DNA of 64,000 bases from Iodobacter sp. BJB302 (GCF_002735645.1 NZ_PDZG01000004.1:46750-110749), one strand, 5' to 3'. Positions 1-11,824 are shown, counted from the stretch's first letter. Notes: a model not told the origin generated them from the sequence alone. Translations and numbers: made by a program.

Positions 1-719
1 TCCAAAACCATCCATTCTGGCTTGATGCCGGAACGCTGGAAAGCTTCCAGCACTTTCAGGCGCTTGGAAATCTTCTTGATTTTGGTTTCAGAGCCGGTGG
101 AGGACAATTCAGCACGCAAGGTGGTGATTTGGTCTTCTACATCCATGCTCTTCAGAAGTTCACGCACCGCTTCCGCACCCATCAGGGCTACGAATTCGTC
201 ACCGTACTCTTCAACTTTGTTGAAGTAATCTTCTTCAGTCAGCAATTGGCCACGGGTCAGCGGCGTCATGCCTGGCTCGATCACCACAAAACCTTCGAAG
301 TAAAGTACGCGTTCGATATCACGCAATGGGATATCAAGCACCATACCCAAGCGCGATGGCAGGGATTTCAGGAACCAGATGTGTGCAACCGGGCTGGCCA
401 GCTCGATGTGCCCCATGCGGTCGCGACGAACCTTGGACAGGGTCACTTCCACACCGCACTTCTCGCAGATCACACCACGGTGCTTCAGGCGTTTGTACTT
501 ACCGCACAGGCATTCGTAATCTTTGATTGGGCCAAAAATACGCGCGCAAAATAAGCCATCACGTTCTGGCTTAAATGTACGGTAGTTAATGGTTTCCGGC
601 TTTTTTACTTCGCCGAACGACCAAGAGCGGATTTTTTCCGGCGATGCCAGACCGATCTTAATCGCATCAAATTCTTCATTTGCAGCTACTTGCTTGAAGA
701 GTTCGAGTAAGCCTTTCAT
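1..719 (-). CDS. rpoC: RNA polymerase subunit beta' (5' part, cut by window edge)
   Basis: N-terminal 239 codons of the beta' subunit; the gene continues past the left edge. The protein begins [10 protein letters not shown] and carries the zinc-binding domain as C70-x-C72 ... C85-x2-C88, the usual four-cysteine cluster of bacterial beta'. It lies 66 bp downstream of rpoB on the same strand and is surely cotranscribed with it. The ATG at 719 is the only start that fits the family's N-terminus. Identification is certain; only the missing part limits it. Confidence 0.97.
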   Translation of the reverse strand, partial: MKGLLELFKQVAANEEFDAIKIGLASPEKIRSWSFGEVKKPETINYRTFKPERDGLFCARIFGPIKDYECLCGKYKRLKHRGVICEKCGVEVTLSKVRRDRMGHIELASPVAHIWFLKSLPSRLGMVLDIPLRDIERVLYFEGFVVIEPGMTPLTRGQLLTEEDYFNKVEEYGDEFVALMGAEAVRELLKSMDVEDQITTLRAELSSTGSETKIKKISKRLKVLEAFQRSGIKPEWMVL

Positions 720-747
720 TCTTTGACTCCAGTGAGGCGTTCGGGGT

Positions 748-770
748 ATGGCGGGCACTGTGCCCGCCAT
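748..770 (-). other. rpoB-rpoC intergenic hairpin
   Basis: A GC-rich perfect inverted repeat (ATGGCGGGC / GCCCGCCAT around a short loop) fills most of the 66-bp gap between rpoB and rpoC, with a further outer GGGG/CCCC pairing. No U-run follows it, so it is more likely an mRNA processing or stability structure than a terminator. Confidence 0.5.
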
Positions 771-785
771 CTACTACCCCACGAA

Positions 786-3700
786 TCAATACGTTTCCAG
801 ATCGATATCGATACCGAGTGAGCGGATTTCCTTCACAAGCACATTGAAGGATTCCGGCATACCCGCATCAATCCGGTGATCGCCCTTCACGATGTTTTCA
901 TACACCTTAGTACGACCATTTACATCATCCGACTTCACAGTCAGCATTTCTTGCAAGGTGTAAGCTGCACCGTATGCTTCCAACGCCCAAACCTCCATCT
1001 CCCCGAAGCGCTGACCACCAAACTGAGCTTTACCGCCCAGTGGTTGTTGCGTAACAAGTGAGTAAGGGCCGGTAGAACGAGCATGCATCTTATCGTCAAC
1101 CAAGTGATGCAGTTTCAGGTAGTGCATAACACCAACTGTTACCTTGCGCTCAAATGGCTCACCGTTACGACCATCAAACAGCTGCATTTGTGTCTTGCTG
1201 CTGTTGAAATCCAGTAACTGGGTATGCGGATCTTCGCTTGGGTAAGCTAAGTCCAGCATCTGATAGATTTCAGACTCTTTCGCGCCGTCAAATACCGGGC
1301 TTGCAAAAGTCATACCGTTGCGCAGACCGTTGGCCAACTCGATCAGTTCTTCATCAGAGAGACCGTCGATATCTTCGGTCTTACCACTGGTGTTATAGAT
1401 CTTGTTCAAGTAAGCACGCATATCAACCAGCATGCCGTTACGTTGCTCACGGAGCATCGCATCAATACGCTGACCAATACCCTTAGCTGCCCAACCCAAG
1501 TGCATTTCCAGAATCTGACCAATGTTCATACGCGAAGGTACGCCCAATGGGTTCAGAACGATATCTACCGTTTTACCATCTGCCATGTATGGCAAATCTT
1601 CGATCGGCAGAATTTTGGAAACCACACCCTTGTTACCGTGACGGCCGGCCATCTTATCGCCAGGTTGTAAACGACGTTTAACCGCCACATACACCTTAAC
1701 CATTTTGATTACGCCAGGTGGCAATTCGTCACCTTGAGTCAGCTTGCGTTTTTTATCTTCGAAACGCAGGTCAAACTCAGTACGCATCTGACCAATCAGG
1801 TCTTTCATGGCTTCCAGCTGGCGGGCAGATTCTTCATCTGCCAGGCGGATATCAAACCAATCAATTTTTGCTGGTAAACCAAGCAAATATTCTTTGGTGA
1901 TTTCAGCGCCCTTAGCCAGACGCATCGGGCCGCCGTTGGCTACTTTACCCACGATCATACGTTCAATACGTTCAAACAAATCGCTTTGTACAATACGTAA
2001 CTGATCGTTCAGATCCTGGCGATAGCGACGCAATTGATCATCAATGATGGACTGGGCACGACGATCGCGCTCCACACCTTCACGAGTAAACACTTGCACG
2101 TCGATAACGGTCCCCACCATGCCAGACGGCACGCGCAGCGAAGTATCTTTAACGTCGGATGCTTTTTCACCGAAGATGGCACGCAAGAGCTTTTCTTCAG
2201 GAGTCAGCTGGGTTTCACCCTTAGGTGTCACCTTACCGCACAATACATCGCCGGCTTCTACTTCAGCACCGATGTAAACCACGCCGGATTCATCCAGACG
2301 GCCCAGCATGCGCTCGGACAGATTGGAAATATCACGGGTAATTTCTTCAGCGCCCAGCTTGGTGTCACGCGCCATCACGTTCAGCTCTTCGATGTGAATC
2401 GAAGTGTAGCGATCGTTGGCAACCACATCTTCAGAGATCAGAATCGAATCTTCGAAGTTGAAGCCGTTCCACGGCATAAACGCGATGGTCATGTTCTGAC
2501 CCAGAGCCATTTCGCCCAAGTCAGTTGATGCGCCATCCGCAATCACATCGCCCTTGGCAATAATGCTGCCGCGAACAACGACTGGCTTCTGATTGGTGTT
2601 GGTGTTCTGGTTAGAACGGGTAAATTTAATCAGGTTGTAAATATCTACACCTGTTTCACCCGCAATCGCTTCGTCATCGTTTACACGAATAACAACACGC
2701 GCTGCATCAACATAATCAACCACACCGCCGCGTAATGCAGTCACTGCAGTACCCGAGTCTGTTGCACATGTGCGCTCAATACCTGTACCTACATACGGTG
2801 CTTGCGCACGTAAGCAAGGAACAGCCTGACGCTGCATGTTGGCACCCATCAACGCACGGTTGGCGTCATCGTGTTCCAGGAACGGAATCAGGGAAGCCGC
2901 AACCGATACGATCTGGCTAGGCGCCACATCCATGTACTGCACGCGATCTGGCGTAGCCACGATCGTGTCGCCATTAGAACGGCAAGTCACTAACTCGTCG
3001 GTCAAACGACCTTCTTCGTCGAACTCGGCATTCGCCTGAGCAACAACGTACTTGCCTTCTTCAATCGCAGACAAGTATTCAATTTCATCAGTAACCTTAC
3101 AATCGATCACTTTGCGGTAAGGCGTTTCCAGGAAGCCGTAGCTGTTGGTACGCGCATAGCAAGAGAGCGAGTTGATCAGACCAATGTTTGGACCTTCCGG
3201 TGTTTCGATCGGGCAAACACGACCGTAATGCGTCGGATGCACGTCACGAACTTCAAAGCCAGCGCGCTCACGAGTCAAACCGCCCGGTCCCAGAGCAGAA
3301 ACACGACGCTTGTGCGTGATTTCTGACAATGGGTTGGTCTGATCCATAAACTGCGACAACTGGGATGAACCAAAAAATTCTTTGATTGCAGCCGAAACAG
3401 GTTTGGCATTAATCAGGTCATGCGGCATCAGGTTGTCTGATTCTGCTTGTGACAAACGCTCTTTAACAGCGCGTTCTACACGAACCAAGCCAGCGCGGAA
3501 TTGGTTTTCTGCCAACTCACCTACCGAGCGCACACGACGATTACCCAAGTGATCGATATCATCGATATCGCCACGGCCGTTACGCAATTCTAAGAGGATA
3601 CCGATCACAGCAATGATGTCTTCTGTGCACAGAATACCTGCACCTTCAACACCACGCGGACCCGCTTCTTCGTAGAAACGACGCTGCCAGCCCGGTGCTT

Positions 3701-4964
3701 TTTCTTCTAAGCGATCCGGATAAGCACGGCGGTTAAACTTCATGCGGCCAACAGCAGACAGATCATAACGCTCAGGGGCAAAAAACAGGCCCTTAAACAG
3801 CGCTTCAACGGAATCTTCGGTTGGCGGCTCACCAGGGCGCATCATGCGATAGATTGCAACGCGGGCACCATACTGATCAGCCACATCGTCTGAACGCAGT
3901 GTCTGCGACAGGAACGCGCCCTGATCCAGATCATTCACGTACAGCACTTTCACAGACTTCACATCTGCCATATCCAGCTTAACAGCCAGATCTTCGGTCA
4001 CTTCTTCATTGGCCTTAGCCAGCACTTCGCCGGTAATAGGGTCAACAACGTTGTGCGCCAGAATACGGCCATAGAAGAAGTCCAGTGGCACTGGAATCTT
4101 TTGCAAACCAGACGCGTTAATATCGCGAATGGTTTTAGCTGTAATACGCTTATCTTTTTGAACGAGTACTTTGCCGTCATCAGCAACGATGTCGAACTTC
4201 GCAACTTCACCCTTCAGGCGTTCTGACACCAGCTCTAAGCACAGGCCATCTTCGTCCATCAGGAAAGTATCGGTATCGAAGAAACCAGCCAGGATTTGTT
4301 CCGGGTTGTAACCCAGAGCTTTCAGCAGCGTGGTTACCGGCATCTTGCGGCGACGGTCGATACGGAAGAACAGCAGATCTTTTGGATCGAACTCGAAATC
4401 CAGCCAGGAGCCGCGGTACGGAATAATCCGTGCCGAGAACAAGAGCTTGCCTGAAGAATGAGTCTTACCCTTGTCGTGTTCAAAGAACACGCCAGGAGAG
4501 CGGTGTAACTGGCTAACAATAACCCGCTCTGTACCGTTGATCACAAAAGAACCGGTACGTGTCATCAATGGCACTTCGCCAAAGTACACATCTTGTTCTT
4601 TTACTTCTTTGATCGTTGGCTTAGACGCTTCGCGATCCATGATCACGAGACGTACGCGTGCGCGCAGTGGAGCAGCGAAGGTAATACCACGCTGCTGGCA
4701 CTCAAGCACATCAAAAGCAGGATCGCCGAGGGAGTAATGCACAAACTCCAATCGAGCGTTTTCGTTATGAGAGACGATAGGGAAAATCGAATTAAACGCT
4801 GCCTGTAAACCGATCATCCGGCGTGAATCGGCCGGAACCCCTAGTTGCAGGTATTCGCTATAAGAATCGATCTGTGTTGCGAGCAGGAACGGCACCTCAA
4901 GGACGCTCTTCCGTTTCGCAAAACTTTTACGAATGCGTTTTTTCTCAGTGAACGAGTATTTCAT
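786..4964 (-). CDS. rpoB: RNA polymerase subunit beta
   Basis: Beta subunit of RNA polymerase; with the start at 4964 ([15 protein letters not shown]) it is 1392 residues, the usual length in Neisseriales. Typical blocks are visible: the rifampicin-pocket region with the [14 protein letters not shown] segment and HKRR, the nearby [13 protein letters not shown] stretch, and the C-terminal [24 protein letters not shown] block. An ATG two codons upstream (4970) is possible, but 4964 leaves better spacing from the GGAGAG ribosome binding site. It lies downstream of rplL behind a hairpin and upstream of rpoC. Confidence 0.98.
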   Translation of the reverse strand: MKYSFTEKKRIRKSFAKRKSVLEVPFLLATQIDSYSEYLQLGVPADSRRMIGLQAAFNSIFPIVSHNENARLEFVHYSLGDPAFDVLECQQRGITFAAPLRARVRLVIMDREASKPTIKEVKEQDVYFGEVPLMTRTGSFVINGTERVIVSQLHRSPGVFFEHDKGKTHSSGKLLFSARIIPYRGSWLDFEFDPKDLLFFRIDRRRKMPVTTLLKALGYNPEQILAGFFDTDTFLMDEDGLCLELVSERLKGEVAKFDIVADDGKVLVQKDKRITAKTIRDINASGLQKIPVPLDFFYGRILAHNVVDPITGEVLAKANEEVTEDLAVKLDMADVKSVKVLYVNDLDQGAFLSQTLRSDDVADQYGARVAIYRMMRPGEPPTEDSVEALFKGLFFAPERYDLSAVGRMKFNRRAYPDRLEEKAPGWQRRFYEEAGPRGVEGAGILCTEDIIAVIGILLELRNGRGDIDDIDHLGNRRVRSVGELAENQFRAGLVRVERAVKERLSQAESDNLMPHDLINAKPVSAAIKEFFGSSQLSQFMDQTNPLSEITHKRRVSALGPGGLTRERAGFEVRDVHPTHYGRVCPIETPEGPNIGLINSLSCYARTNSYGFLETPYRKVIDCKVTDEIEYLSAIEEGKYVVAQANAEFDEEGRLTDELVTCRSNGDTIVATPDRVQYMDVAPSQIVSVAASLIPFLEHDDANRALMGANMQRQAVPCLRAQAPYVGTGIERTCATDSGTAVTALRGGVVDYVDAARVVIRVNDDEAIAGETGVDIYNLIKFTRSNQNTNTNQKPVVVRGSIIAKGDVIADGASTDLGEMALGQNMTIAFMPWNGFNFEDSILISEDVVANDRYTSIHIEELNVMARDTKLGAEEITRDISNLSERMLGRLDESGVVYIGAEVEAGDVLCGKVTPKGETQLTPEEKLLRAIFGEKASDVKDTSLRVPSGMVGTVIDVQVFTREGVERDRRAQSIIDDQLRRYRQDLNDQLRIVQSDLFERIERMIVGKVANGGPMRLAKGAEITKEYLLGLPAKIDWFDIRLADEESARQLEAMKDLIGQMRTEFDLRFEDKKRKLTQGDELPPGVIKMVKVYVAVKRRLQPGDKMAGRHGNKGVVSKILPIEDLPYMADGKTVDIVLNPLGVPSRMNIGQILEMHLGWAAKGIGQRIDAMLREQRNGMLVDMRAYLNKIYNTSGKTEDIDGLSDEELIELANGLRNGMTFASPVFDGAKESEIYQMLDLAYPSEDPHTQLLDFNSSKTQMQLFDGRNGEPFERKVTVGVMHYLKLHHLVDDKMHARSTGPYSLVTQQPLGGKAQFGGQRFGEMEVWALEAYGAAYTLQEMLTVKSDDVNGRTKVYENIVKGDHRIDAGMPESFNVLVKEIRSLGIDIDLETY

Positions 4965-5137
4965 ACTCATAAACTCTCCATGGAGTGGGGCGCAAAGGAC
5001 AAACCGCAAACGCCCGCCAACGTGTTTGTGAGCGGTTTCCGGTTTGACAACTGCTTGCAAAGAACACAAGCTGGATTCCGCTAACCGACAAATATCGGGA
5101 TCAGCTGTAAGCTAAGCAATAGACACAAACGCAAAAG

Positions 5138-5161
5138 GGCAGGCGGATTCCTCCGCCTGCC
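5138..5161 (-). terminator. rplL-rpoB attenuator-like hairpin
   Basis: A perfect 10-bp stem (GGCAGGCGGA / TCCGCCTGCC) with a 4-nt loop, followed on the minus strand by only four Ts. In many bacteria this intergenic region attenuates transcription between the ribosomal protein genes and rpoBC. Position and weak U-run fit partial termination; this role is inferred. Confidence 0.55.
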
Positions 5162-5183
5162 TTCACTACATCCTAAAGGATGC

Positions 5184-5552
5184 TTACTTCATCTCAGCTG
5201 TTGCACCAGCTTCAACGAGTTTCTTAACCATAGCTTCTGCATCAGCCTTAGAAATGCCTTCTTTCAGAGACTTAGGAGCGCCGTCAACCAGGTCCTTCGC
5301 TTCTTTCAGGCCAAGACCTGTCAGTTCGCGAACGATCTTGATCGTGCCCACTTTGTTAGCGCCAGCGCCAGTCAGAATTACGTCGAATTCTGTTTTTTCT
5401 TCAACAGCAGCACCAGCAGCAGCTGGGCCTGCAACTGCAACAGCAGCAGCAGAAACGCCAAACTTTTCTTCGAATGCCTTAACCAGCTCATTCAATTCCA
5501 TTACGGTTAAAGCAGATACTGCTTCGAGGATATCGTCTTTAGTCAGAGCCAT
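5184..5552 (-). CDS. rplL: 50S ribosomal protein L7/L12
   Basis: The 122-residue stalk protein. The N-terminal dimerisation domain ([20 protein letters not shown]) is followed by an Ala-rich hinge around residues 37-52 and a C-terminal factor-binding domain with [16 protein letters not shown] and [12 protein letters not shown]. Multiple copies bind L10 and recruit translation factors to the ribosome. It lies 60 bp downstream of rplJ in the same transcript, in the canonical order. Confidence 0.98.
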   Translation of the reverse strand: MALTKDDILEAVSALTVMELNELVKAFEEKFGVSAAAVAVAGPAAAGAAVEEKTEFDVILTGAGANKVGTIKIVRELTGLGLKEAKDLVDGAPKSLKEGISKADAEAMVKKLVEAGATAEMK

Positions 5553-5612
5553 TTATTAATACTCCTGAAAATCTTGTCTGTTTTAATACAACAATCGTGT
5601 TTAAGTAATCGT

Positions 5613-6155
5613 TTATGCGGTTGCTTCTTCGGCTGGGGCTTCTGCAGCCTCCACCGGAGCGGCAACGCCTTCGGACTTCTTCTCTGCCAGCGCGGCAAGG
5701 CCACGTGCGAAACCAGCCATCGGTGCTTGCATAACGTACAGCAGCTTGGACAACAGTTCTTCACGGCCTGGAATAGATGCAAGCACTGCTACTTCTGCTG
5801 CATTCATTACCTTACCATCATAAGAACCAGCCTTGATCACGATTTTCTCGTCTTTCTTTGAGAATGTGTTCAGGACTTTTGCCGCAGCAACCGGGTCTTC
5901 GGAAATACCGTACACCAGCGGGCCAACCATTTGGTCAGCCAGCTCAGCGAACGGAGTTCCTGCAACCGCACGGCGTGCCAGTGTGTTCTTCAGAACACGC
6001 AGGTACACACCTGACTCACGCGCTTGTTTGCGCAGTGTAGTCATGCTTGCAACGCCGATACCTCGGTATTCAGCGATAATAACCGTCTGAGCTTTAGCAA
6101 CTTCTGCTGTAATCTCAGCGACTACCGCCTTTTTGTCTTCAAGATTGAGACTCAA
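5613..6155 (-). CDS. rplJ: 50S ribosomal protein L10 (TTG start)
   Basis: The 180-residue stalk base protein that anchors L7/L12 dimers. It begins [14 protein letters not shown] after the start and ends in an Ala/Glu-rich tail. The start codon is TTG at 6155-6153, preceded on the minus strand by a strong GGAGG about 6 nt away; no ATG lies near the family's expected N-terminus. L10 with L12 usually represses translation of its own mRNA through the leader between rplA and rplJ. Confidence 0.96.
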   Translation of the reverse strand: MSLNLEDKKAVVAEITAEVAKAQTVIIAEYRGIGVASMTTLRKQARESGVYLRVLKNTLARRAVAGTPFAELADQMVGPLVYGISEDPVAAAKVLNTFSKKDEKIVIKAGSYDGKVMNAAEVAVLASIPGREELLSKLLYVMQAPMAGFARGLAALAEKKSEGVAAPVEAAEAPAEEATA

Positions 6156-6429
6156 GGTCTACCTCCATTGGTTAGTAGTTCAGTGCGAATAAATCACACC
6201 ACCCAATCAAACGGCGACCTTTGCTTCAGGAGACTTAAAACAACACCACCTTAAAGGTGATGCCACTAGAGCCTATAGATTCGGGCGCACCGTCTGCGTA
6301 GGCTGGCTTTTGGGAGCCGGATTAAGCCACAAGAAATCTTATGGCACCTACGGTCTTTGACAACCTTGGCAATATTCCGCCAAGCCCAAAGTCGACTGAG
6401 TCAGCACAAAGGCTGACTCCATTAAATAC
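6156..6429 (-). promoter_or_regulatory. rplJL leader region (candidate L10 autoregulatory site)
   Basis: A 274-bp gene-free stretch separates rplA from rplJ, far longer than the other gaps in this ribosomal operon. In proteobacteria this position holds the rplJ promoter and the L10-(L12)4 binding leader. Short inverted repeats are visible, but I could not establish the kink-turn fold by eye. The call rests on position. Confidence 0.4.
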
Positions 6430-7125
6430 TTAAGCTACTACCGAAGCGGTTTCAACGCGAACGCCGACACCCATTGTGCTCGATACAGCGATCTTCTTAA
6501 GGTATACACCTTTTGAAGAAGCTGGTTTAGCTTTTTGCAGCGCATCAACCAGCGCCAACAAGTTTTCTTTCAGATCAGCAGCTTCGAAAGTTGCGCGACC
6601 TAATGTAGCGTGAACGATACCACCTTTATCAGTACGGTATTGAACCTGACCGGCTTTAGCATTTTTAACTGCTTCAGCAACGTTAGGAGTCACAGTACCA
6701 ACTTTCGGGTTAGGCATCAGGCCGCGTGGGCCCAGAATCTGACCTAACTGACCAACAACGCGCATTGCATCAGGAGAAGCAATAACAACGTCGAAGTCCA
6801 TATTACCGGCCTTGATCGATTCAGCTAAATCATCAAAACCAACGATTTCTGCACCAGCAGCACGAGCAGCTTCAGCATTTGCACCTTGTGCAAATACAGC
6901 TACGCGAACTGACTTACCAGTACCTTTAGGCAATACAACAGCGCCGCGAACCACTTGGTCCGACTTACGTGCGTCAATACCTAAATTTACAGATACATCG
7001 ATCGATTCGTTGAATTTAGCAGTTGCAGCAGCCTTAACAAGCGCAATGGCTTCATCAATAGCGTACAGCTTGTTAGAGTCAACAGTTGCGTTCAGAGCCT
7101 TCAGGCGTTTAGATAGCTTAGCCAT
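6430..7125 (-). CDS. rplA: 50S ribosomal protein L1
   Basis: A 231-residue L1 stalk protein. Family blocks are clear: N-terminal [12 protein letters not shown], the central [15 protein letters not shown] block, and the C-terminal [20 protein letters not shown]. It binds 23S rRNA at the E-site side, and in many bacteria represses the rplKA mRNA. Its start abuts the stop of rplK (7126), so the two are translationally coupled. Confidence 0.98.
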   Translation of the reverse strand: MAKLSKRLKALNATVDSNKLYAIDEAIALVKAAATAKFNESIDVSVNLGIDARKSDQVVRGAVVLPKGTGKSVRVAVFAQGANAEAARAAGAEIVGFDDLAESIKAGNMDFDVVIASPDAMRVVGQLGQILGPRGLMPNPKVGTVTPNVAEAVKNAKAGQVQYRTDKGGIVHATLGRATFEAADLKENLLALVDALQKAKPASSKGVYLKKIAVSSTMGVGVRVETASVVA

Positions 7126-7557
7126 TTACACACCCTCCACGGTCAGACCCATCGAACGAGCGGAACCAGCGATAGTACGCACTGCTGCGTCGATATCAGA
7201 GCCAGTCAAGTCAGCATTCTTGGTCTTAACGATTTCTTCAAGCTGAGCACGAGTCACAACACCAACTTTGTCAGTATGTGGCTTAGCGCTACCCTTGGTG
7301 ATACCAGCAGCCTTTTTCAGCAAGATCGTTGCTGGAGGGCTCTTCATCACGAAGGTGAATGATTTGTCTGCAAAAGCAGTAATAACTACAGGAATTGGCA
7401 GACCTGGCTCGATACCTTGAGTAGCCGCATTGAATTCCTTGCAGAAATTCATAATATTCAGACCACGTTGACCCAGAGCTGGACCAATCGGTGGCGATGG
7501 ATTTGCTTTACCAGCTGGCACTTGCAGCTTGATATAGCCAATAATTTTCTTAGCCAT
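7126..7557 (-). CDS. rplK: 50S ribosomal protein L11
   Basis: A 143-residue L11. It starts [32 protein letters not shown], shown here only as the classic proline-rich linker ([11 protein letters not shown]), and carries the C-terminal rRNA-binding domain with [12 protein letters not shown]. It binds the GTPase-associated centre of 23S rRNA. It is the first of the rplKAJL set, downstream of nusG with an 81-bp gap. Confidence 0.98.
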   Translation of the reverse strand: MAKKIIGYIKLQVPAGKANPSPPIGPALGQRGLNIMNFCKEFNAATQGIEPGLPIPVVITAFADKSFTFVMKSPPATILLKKAAGITKGSAKPHTDKVGVVTRAQLEEIVKTKNADLTGSDIDAAVRTIAGSARSMGLTVEGV

Positions 7558-7638
7558 TTAAAACTCCTGAATTCGGGTCAAACGCGAGCAAAAACTCGCT
7601 CCCCTACCAAAATGCCCTAGGGCATTACACTACACAGG

Positions 7639-8172
7639 TCAGGTTTTTTCGACCTGTGCAAAATCGACTTCAACTGGCGTTGCGCGACCAAAAATAAGCA
7701 CAGACACTTTAATCCGGCTCTTGTCGTAATCAACATCAACAACAGTTGCATTGAAATCAGCAAACGGGCCTTCTGTAACACGAAGCTCTTCACCCACTTC
7801 AAACAAGATTTTAGGACGAGGTTTTTCAACCCCTTCCTGAACTTGTTGCAACATGGATTTAACTTCACGCTCAGGCAAAGGAGTAGGACGATTACCCACA
7901 CCACCAATGAAACCACTCACCTTAGCTGTACTCTTCACTAAGTGCCAAGTTTCATCACCCATTTCCATTTCAACAAATACGTAACCCGGGAAGAGTTTCC
8001 GTTCGGTCAGCTTACGAGTGCCGGCCTTCACTTCCATCACTTCTTCAACTGGCACCAAGATCTGACCAAACAAGTGCTGCATATCAGCACGTTCAATCCG
8101 CTCAATCAGCGCCTTTTGCACACTTTTTTCAAAGCCGGAATAGGCGTGTACCACATACCAACGCATAGACAT
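7639..8172 (-). CDS. nusG: transcription termination/antitermination protein NusG
   Basis: A 177-residue NusG. The N-terminal NGN domain begins [17 protein letters not shown] and contains the [11 protein letters not shown] block; the C-terminal KOW motif is [19 protein letters not shown]. It couples RNA polymerase to Rho or to ribosomal S10. The start at 8172 (MSMRW) has GGAG about 7 nt upstream; an ATG two codons later would also serve. It sits 26 bp downstream of secE. Confidence 0.98.
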   Translation of the reverse strand: MSMRWYVVHAYSGFEKSVQKALIERIERADMQHLFGQILVPVEEVMEVKAGTRKLTERKLFPGYVFVEMEMGDETWHLVKSTAKVSGFIGGVGNRPTPLPEREVKSMLQQVQEGVEKPRPKILFEVGEELRVTEGPFADFNATVVDVDYDKSRIKVSVLIFGRATPVEVDFAQVEKT

Positions 8173-8198
8173 TCAGATACTCCGCATTCCTGTTTACT

Positions 8199-8552
8199 TT
8201 AGCCACGACCTAAGATCAGATCATAGAACACCCATGTCAGACCGGAGTCTACGCCCCACATAAATAGGGACAACACCCCAACGAACAGGAACACAACGCC
8301 CGTCATCTGCCAGGTTTCTTTTCGGGTAGGAAACACAACCTTCTGCGCCTCTTTAATCGAGTCACGCGCGTAATCTACAAACGCGCGACCAGGATTCGAA
8401 AACCATAGCACAAAGCCTGCAAGCGCCAGACTAAGCACTACAGGCAATGAGCGAACAATTCCTTGATCGGCCGGAACCAGGTAAAACCCGGTAACGCCCA
8501 ATGCAACCAACAGCAATGATGCTGCGATCTTGATTTTGTCGATGCTAACCAT
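8199..8552 (-). CDS. secE: preprotein translocase subunit SecE
   Basis: A 117-residue inner-membrane protein of the SecYEG translocon. Two N-terminal hydrophobic helices (about residues 9-27 and 34-51) precede the conserved amphipathic stretch FVDYARDSIKEAQKVVFPTRKE and a third helix (about 82-103), the three-helix arrangement of many proteobacterial SecE proteins. It directly precedes nusG, the near-universal pairing. Confidence 0.97.
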   Translation of the reverse strand: MVSIDKIKIAASLLLVALGVTGFYLVPADQGIVRSLPVVLSLALAGFVLWFSNPGRAFVDYARDSIKEAQKVVFPTRKETWQMTGVVFLFVGVLSLFMWGVDSGLTWVFYDLILGRG

Positions 8553-8576
8553 TTGTCCGATTCGGAAACTTGGATA

Positions 8577-8609
8577 AAACAGAGCCGTTCCCTATGGAAA
8601 CGGCTCTGA
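8577..8609 (-). terminator. terminator between tRNA-Trp and secE
   Basis: On the minus strand CAGAGCCGTTTCC pairs with GGAACGGCTCTG around a short loop and is followed by TTTT. It lies between tRNA-Trp and secE, so it probably ends or attenuates the tuf/tRNA transcript ahead of secE-nusG. Confidence 0.7.
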
Positions 8610-8620
8610 TGTCTAAACCG

Positions 8621-8696
8621 TGGCAGGCGAGGAGGGTGTCGAACCCCCAACCCCCGGTTTTGGAGACCGGTGCTCTACCAATTGAGCTACTCGCCT
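8621..8696 (-). tRNA. tRNA-Trp(CCA)
   Basis: A 76-nt cloverleaf on the minus strand. The acceptor arms AGGCGAG / CTCGCCT pair, the D-arm GCTCAATTGGTAGAGC is intact, the anticodon loop is CTCCAAA with anticodon CCA, the T-loop is GTTCGAC, and the 3' GCCA is encoded. It lies between tuf and secE, as in E. coli and many beta- and gammaproteobacteria. Confidence 0.96.
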
Positions 8697-8743
8697 ACGG
8701 GAGGGCAGAACTATAACAATTCAACCCTCTTTTGTAAACCTAT

Positions 8744-9934
<1,191 letters not shown>

Positions 9935-9975
9935 GATATTTCCTATCTCGAGAACTTGAAAATATACCAAGCGAT

Positions 9976-10050
<75 letters not shown>

Positions 10051-10064
10051 ACACTAATCTTTTT

Positions 10065-10138
10065 TGGAGCGGGTGAAGGGAATCGAACCCTCGTCGTAAG
10101 CTTGGAAGGCTTCTGCTCTACCATTGAGCTACACCCGC
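10065..10138 (-). tRNA. tRNA-Gly(TCC)
   Basis: Minus-strand cloverleaf with acceptor GCGGGTG / CACCCGC, D-arm GCTCAATGGTAGAGC, anticodon loop CTTCCAA (anticodon TCC), T-loop GTTCGAT and encoded CCA. It is part of the Tyr-Gly-Thr-tuf-Trp unit. Confidence 0.95.
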
Positions 10139-10197
10139 ATTATTTTAATCCAACCTTACAACCTTTACGCAGATTCTTCACTACGCATACAGTATTC

Positions 10198-10283
10198 TGG
10201 TGGGGGGGGAAGGATTCGAACCTTCGAAGGCTAAGCCGCCGGATTTACAGTCCGGACCCGTTGACCGCTGGGGTAACCCCCCC
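10198..10283 (-). tRNA. tRNA-Tyr(GTA)
   Basis: Minus-strand tRNA of 86 nt with seven-G acceptor strand, anticodon GTA, a long class II variable arm (GGCGGCTTAGCC region), T-loop GTTCGAA and encoded CCA. It is the first gene of the tRNA/tuf unit. Confidence 0.95.
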
Positions 10284-10297
10284 GACAAGAGAAGCGC

Positions 10298-10326
10298 ATT
10301 CTAGGCAAGGTTCTTTCTTGCGTCAA
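10298..10326 (-). promoter_or_regulatory. promoter of the tRNA-Tyr/Gly/Thr-tuf unit
   Basis: On the minus strand TTGACG (10326-10321) and TAGAAT (10303-10298) are separated by exactly 17 bp, ending 14 bp before the tRNA-Tyr 5' end. This is a near-consensus sigma70 promoter, as expected for a stable-RNA operon. Confidence 0.75.
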
Positions 10327-10645
10327 GCCCGAAAACAGAACATTTTCAAAATCAATGGTGGAGCGACTTACGAAAACGAGCTAATTCCATTTAAAAACAG
10401 GGATTAAGCAAACACAAGCTGGCTGTTTTTTATTTTCATCTTTTAATGCAGCTGATATTTCATACGTCCAATTTGCAAAAAATCACTAAATTGAAGCAGG
10501 AAAACGACGTTTTCAACTTTACCCCTCCTCTATTGCTCTAAAACATCACCTTTGCACCTAAAAAAAGCGCTGTTTTCAAGCCAACTAATCTTATATAGCG
10601 AAATATAAAAATAAAGCTGTTTTCAAGAAATATTCATAATAAAGG
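10327..10645. other. AT-rich intergenic region between divergent tRNA units
   Basis: No coding sequence or RNA is recognised here. The stretch is AT-rich, holds the upstream regions of the two divergent tRNA promoters, and repeats the short motif GCTGTTTTCAAG twice (near 10571 and 10617). Such A/T tracts are typical of UP elements or Fis sites upstream of stable-RNA promoters, but no specific site can be called. Confidence 0.5.
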
Positions 10646-10674
10646 TTGACGACTCATTACAAATGGGCTTTAAT
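10646..10674 (+). promoter_or_regulatory. promoter of the tRNA-Phe pair
   Basis: TTGACG (10646-10651) and TTTAAT (10669-10674) with a 17-bp spacer lie 14 bp before the first tRNA-Phe. The sequence after the -10 is GC-rich (GCGAC), the kind of discriminator seen at stringently controlled promoters. Confidence 0.75.
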
Positions 10675-10688
10675 AGCGACCTCTCAGC

Positions 10689-10764
10689 GGCCTGTTAGCT
10701 CAGTTGGTAGAGCAGCGGATTGAAAATCCGCGTGTCCTTGGTTCGATTCCGAGACAGGCCACCA
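10689..10764 (+). tRNA. tRNA-Phe(GAA), copy 1
   Basis: A 76-nt cloverleaf with acceptor GGCCTGT / ACAGGCC, D-arm GCTCAGTTGGTAGAGC, anticodon loop TTGAAAA (anticodon GAA), T-loop GTTCGAT and encoded ACCA. It is followed 54 bp later by a second, nearly identical copy. Confidence 0.96.
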
Positions 10765-10818
10765 AGTTTTTATAAGACCAGATTTTTATAATCTGGTTGG
10801 CTTTAAACCGCTTTATGC

Positions 10819-10894
10819 GGCCCGTTAGCTCAGTTGGTAGAGCAGCGGATTGAAAATCCGCGTGTCCTTGGTTCGATTCCGAGACGGGCCACCA
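10819..10894 (+). tRNA. tRNA-Phe(GAA), copy 2
   Basis: Same as the first copy except for one compensated acceptor-stem pair (GGCCCGT / ACGGGCC in place of GGCCTGT / ACAGGCC). It shares the upstream promoter and the downstream terminator. Confidence 0.96.
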
Positions 10895-10904
10895 GTTAAA
10901 AAAG

Positions 10905-10935
10905 AACGGCTCCAATGCAAATTGGGGCCGTTTTT
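10905..10935 (+). terminator. terminator of the tRNA-Phe unit
   Basis: AACGGCTCCAAT pairs with ATTGGGGCCGTT (one G-T pair) around a GCAA loop and ends in TTTTT, 10 nt after the second tRNA-Phe. Confidence 0.85.
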
Positions 10936-11075
10936 CATTCCTGCTTTTAAATAGTTCCCCTCTTTTATTTGTGGTTATTGCCTGTGGCATGCTCCGTGAT
11001 TACGCTATCATGTTCGCTTCTTGCAATGGCTGTCATTGCGCTGTCTTAAAGCAAAGAGCGAAGTCATAAACCCCC

Positions 11076-11777
11076 ATGTCAAACAGTACAACCCTTTCAG
11101 ATCAAATGGTTAAGGCCATACGCCGTGATATTTTACTGGGCACTTTTTTACCCGGTGAAAAGCTGCAGATGAATGAATTAAAGCAGCATTATCAGGTTGG
11201 TGGCACGCCTATTCGTGAAGCTTTAGTGCAATTGGTCTGGCAGCATTTTGTGGTTATGGAGCCACAAAAAGGGTTTAGGGTTGCGCCCGTCTCTCTGAAT
11301 GAGTTACGCGATATTCTGGCTACCCGGCGGGCTATCGCAGGCCTTGCGCTGGAAAAAGCCATGCAACGTGGCAGTGAAGAATGGGAGCTGAGCATTATTA
11401 CAACCTTCCACCGCATGGAGCGTATTCAGTTAGATCAGCCAGGCGTCGATTACGAAGAATGGGGCGAGCGCCATATGGATTTTCATATGGCCCTCATCAA
11501 GGCGTGCAACTCGCCAATGATGCTTTCTACTTTAGAAAACATTTATAACCAGCTGGAACGCTATCGCCATATCTGGCTCAATGTTGAATTAGACGAGGTC
11601 ACGCGTTATCACGATCACGGGGAACACAAAGCAATCATGGATGCCGTGCTTGCCAGAGACTTGCAAAAAGCATTGGTTCTAATAGAAGCACACTACCAGC
11701 ACGTGATTGATTTAGCAGAGACTTTAAGCCCGGAAAAGTTTTCGGAGCGCGTTAAACACAGCCCATCCAGCGTTTAA
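11076..11777 (+). CDS. GntR-family regulator with FCD domain (CsiR-like)
   Basis: A 233-residue DNA-binding regulator. The N-terminal winged HTH (about residues 5-70) has ILLGTFLPGEKLQMNELK, then GGTPIREALVQLV, and the C-terminal all-helical FCD effector domain spans about 80-220. Candidate metal-binding residues of FCD proteins are visible (H in ERHMDFH, H in YHDHGEH, H in EAHYQH). The layout resembles E. coli CsiR, a repressor of glutarate/GABA genes, but the ligand cannot be inferred. It stands alone on the plus strand; a lipoprotein gene follows after 47 bp. Confidence 0.8.
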   Translation: MSNSTTLSDQMVKAIRRDILLGTFLPGEKLQMNELKQHYQVGGTPIREALVQLVWQHFVVMEPQKGFRVAPVSLNELRDILATRRAIAGLALEKAMQRGSEEWELSIITTFHRMERIQLDQPGVDYEEWGERHMDFHMALIKACNSPMMLSTLENIYNQLERYRHIWLNVELDEVTRYHDHGEHKAIMDAVLARDLQKALVLIEAHYQHVIDLAETLSPEKFSERVKHSPSSV

Positions 11778-11824
11778 GCGTTAGTACACACGCTCTTTGT
11801 CTACACAAAATATGAAGATTAGAA

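Noticed and set aside
2034..2528. Long plus-strand frames inside rpoB
   Set aside because: Antisense shadows of a strongly conserved gene; no start signals or homology.
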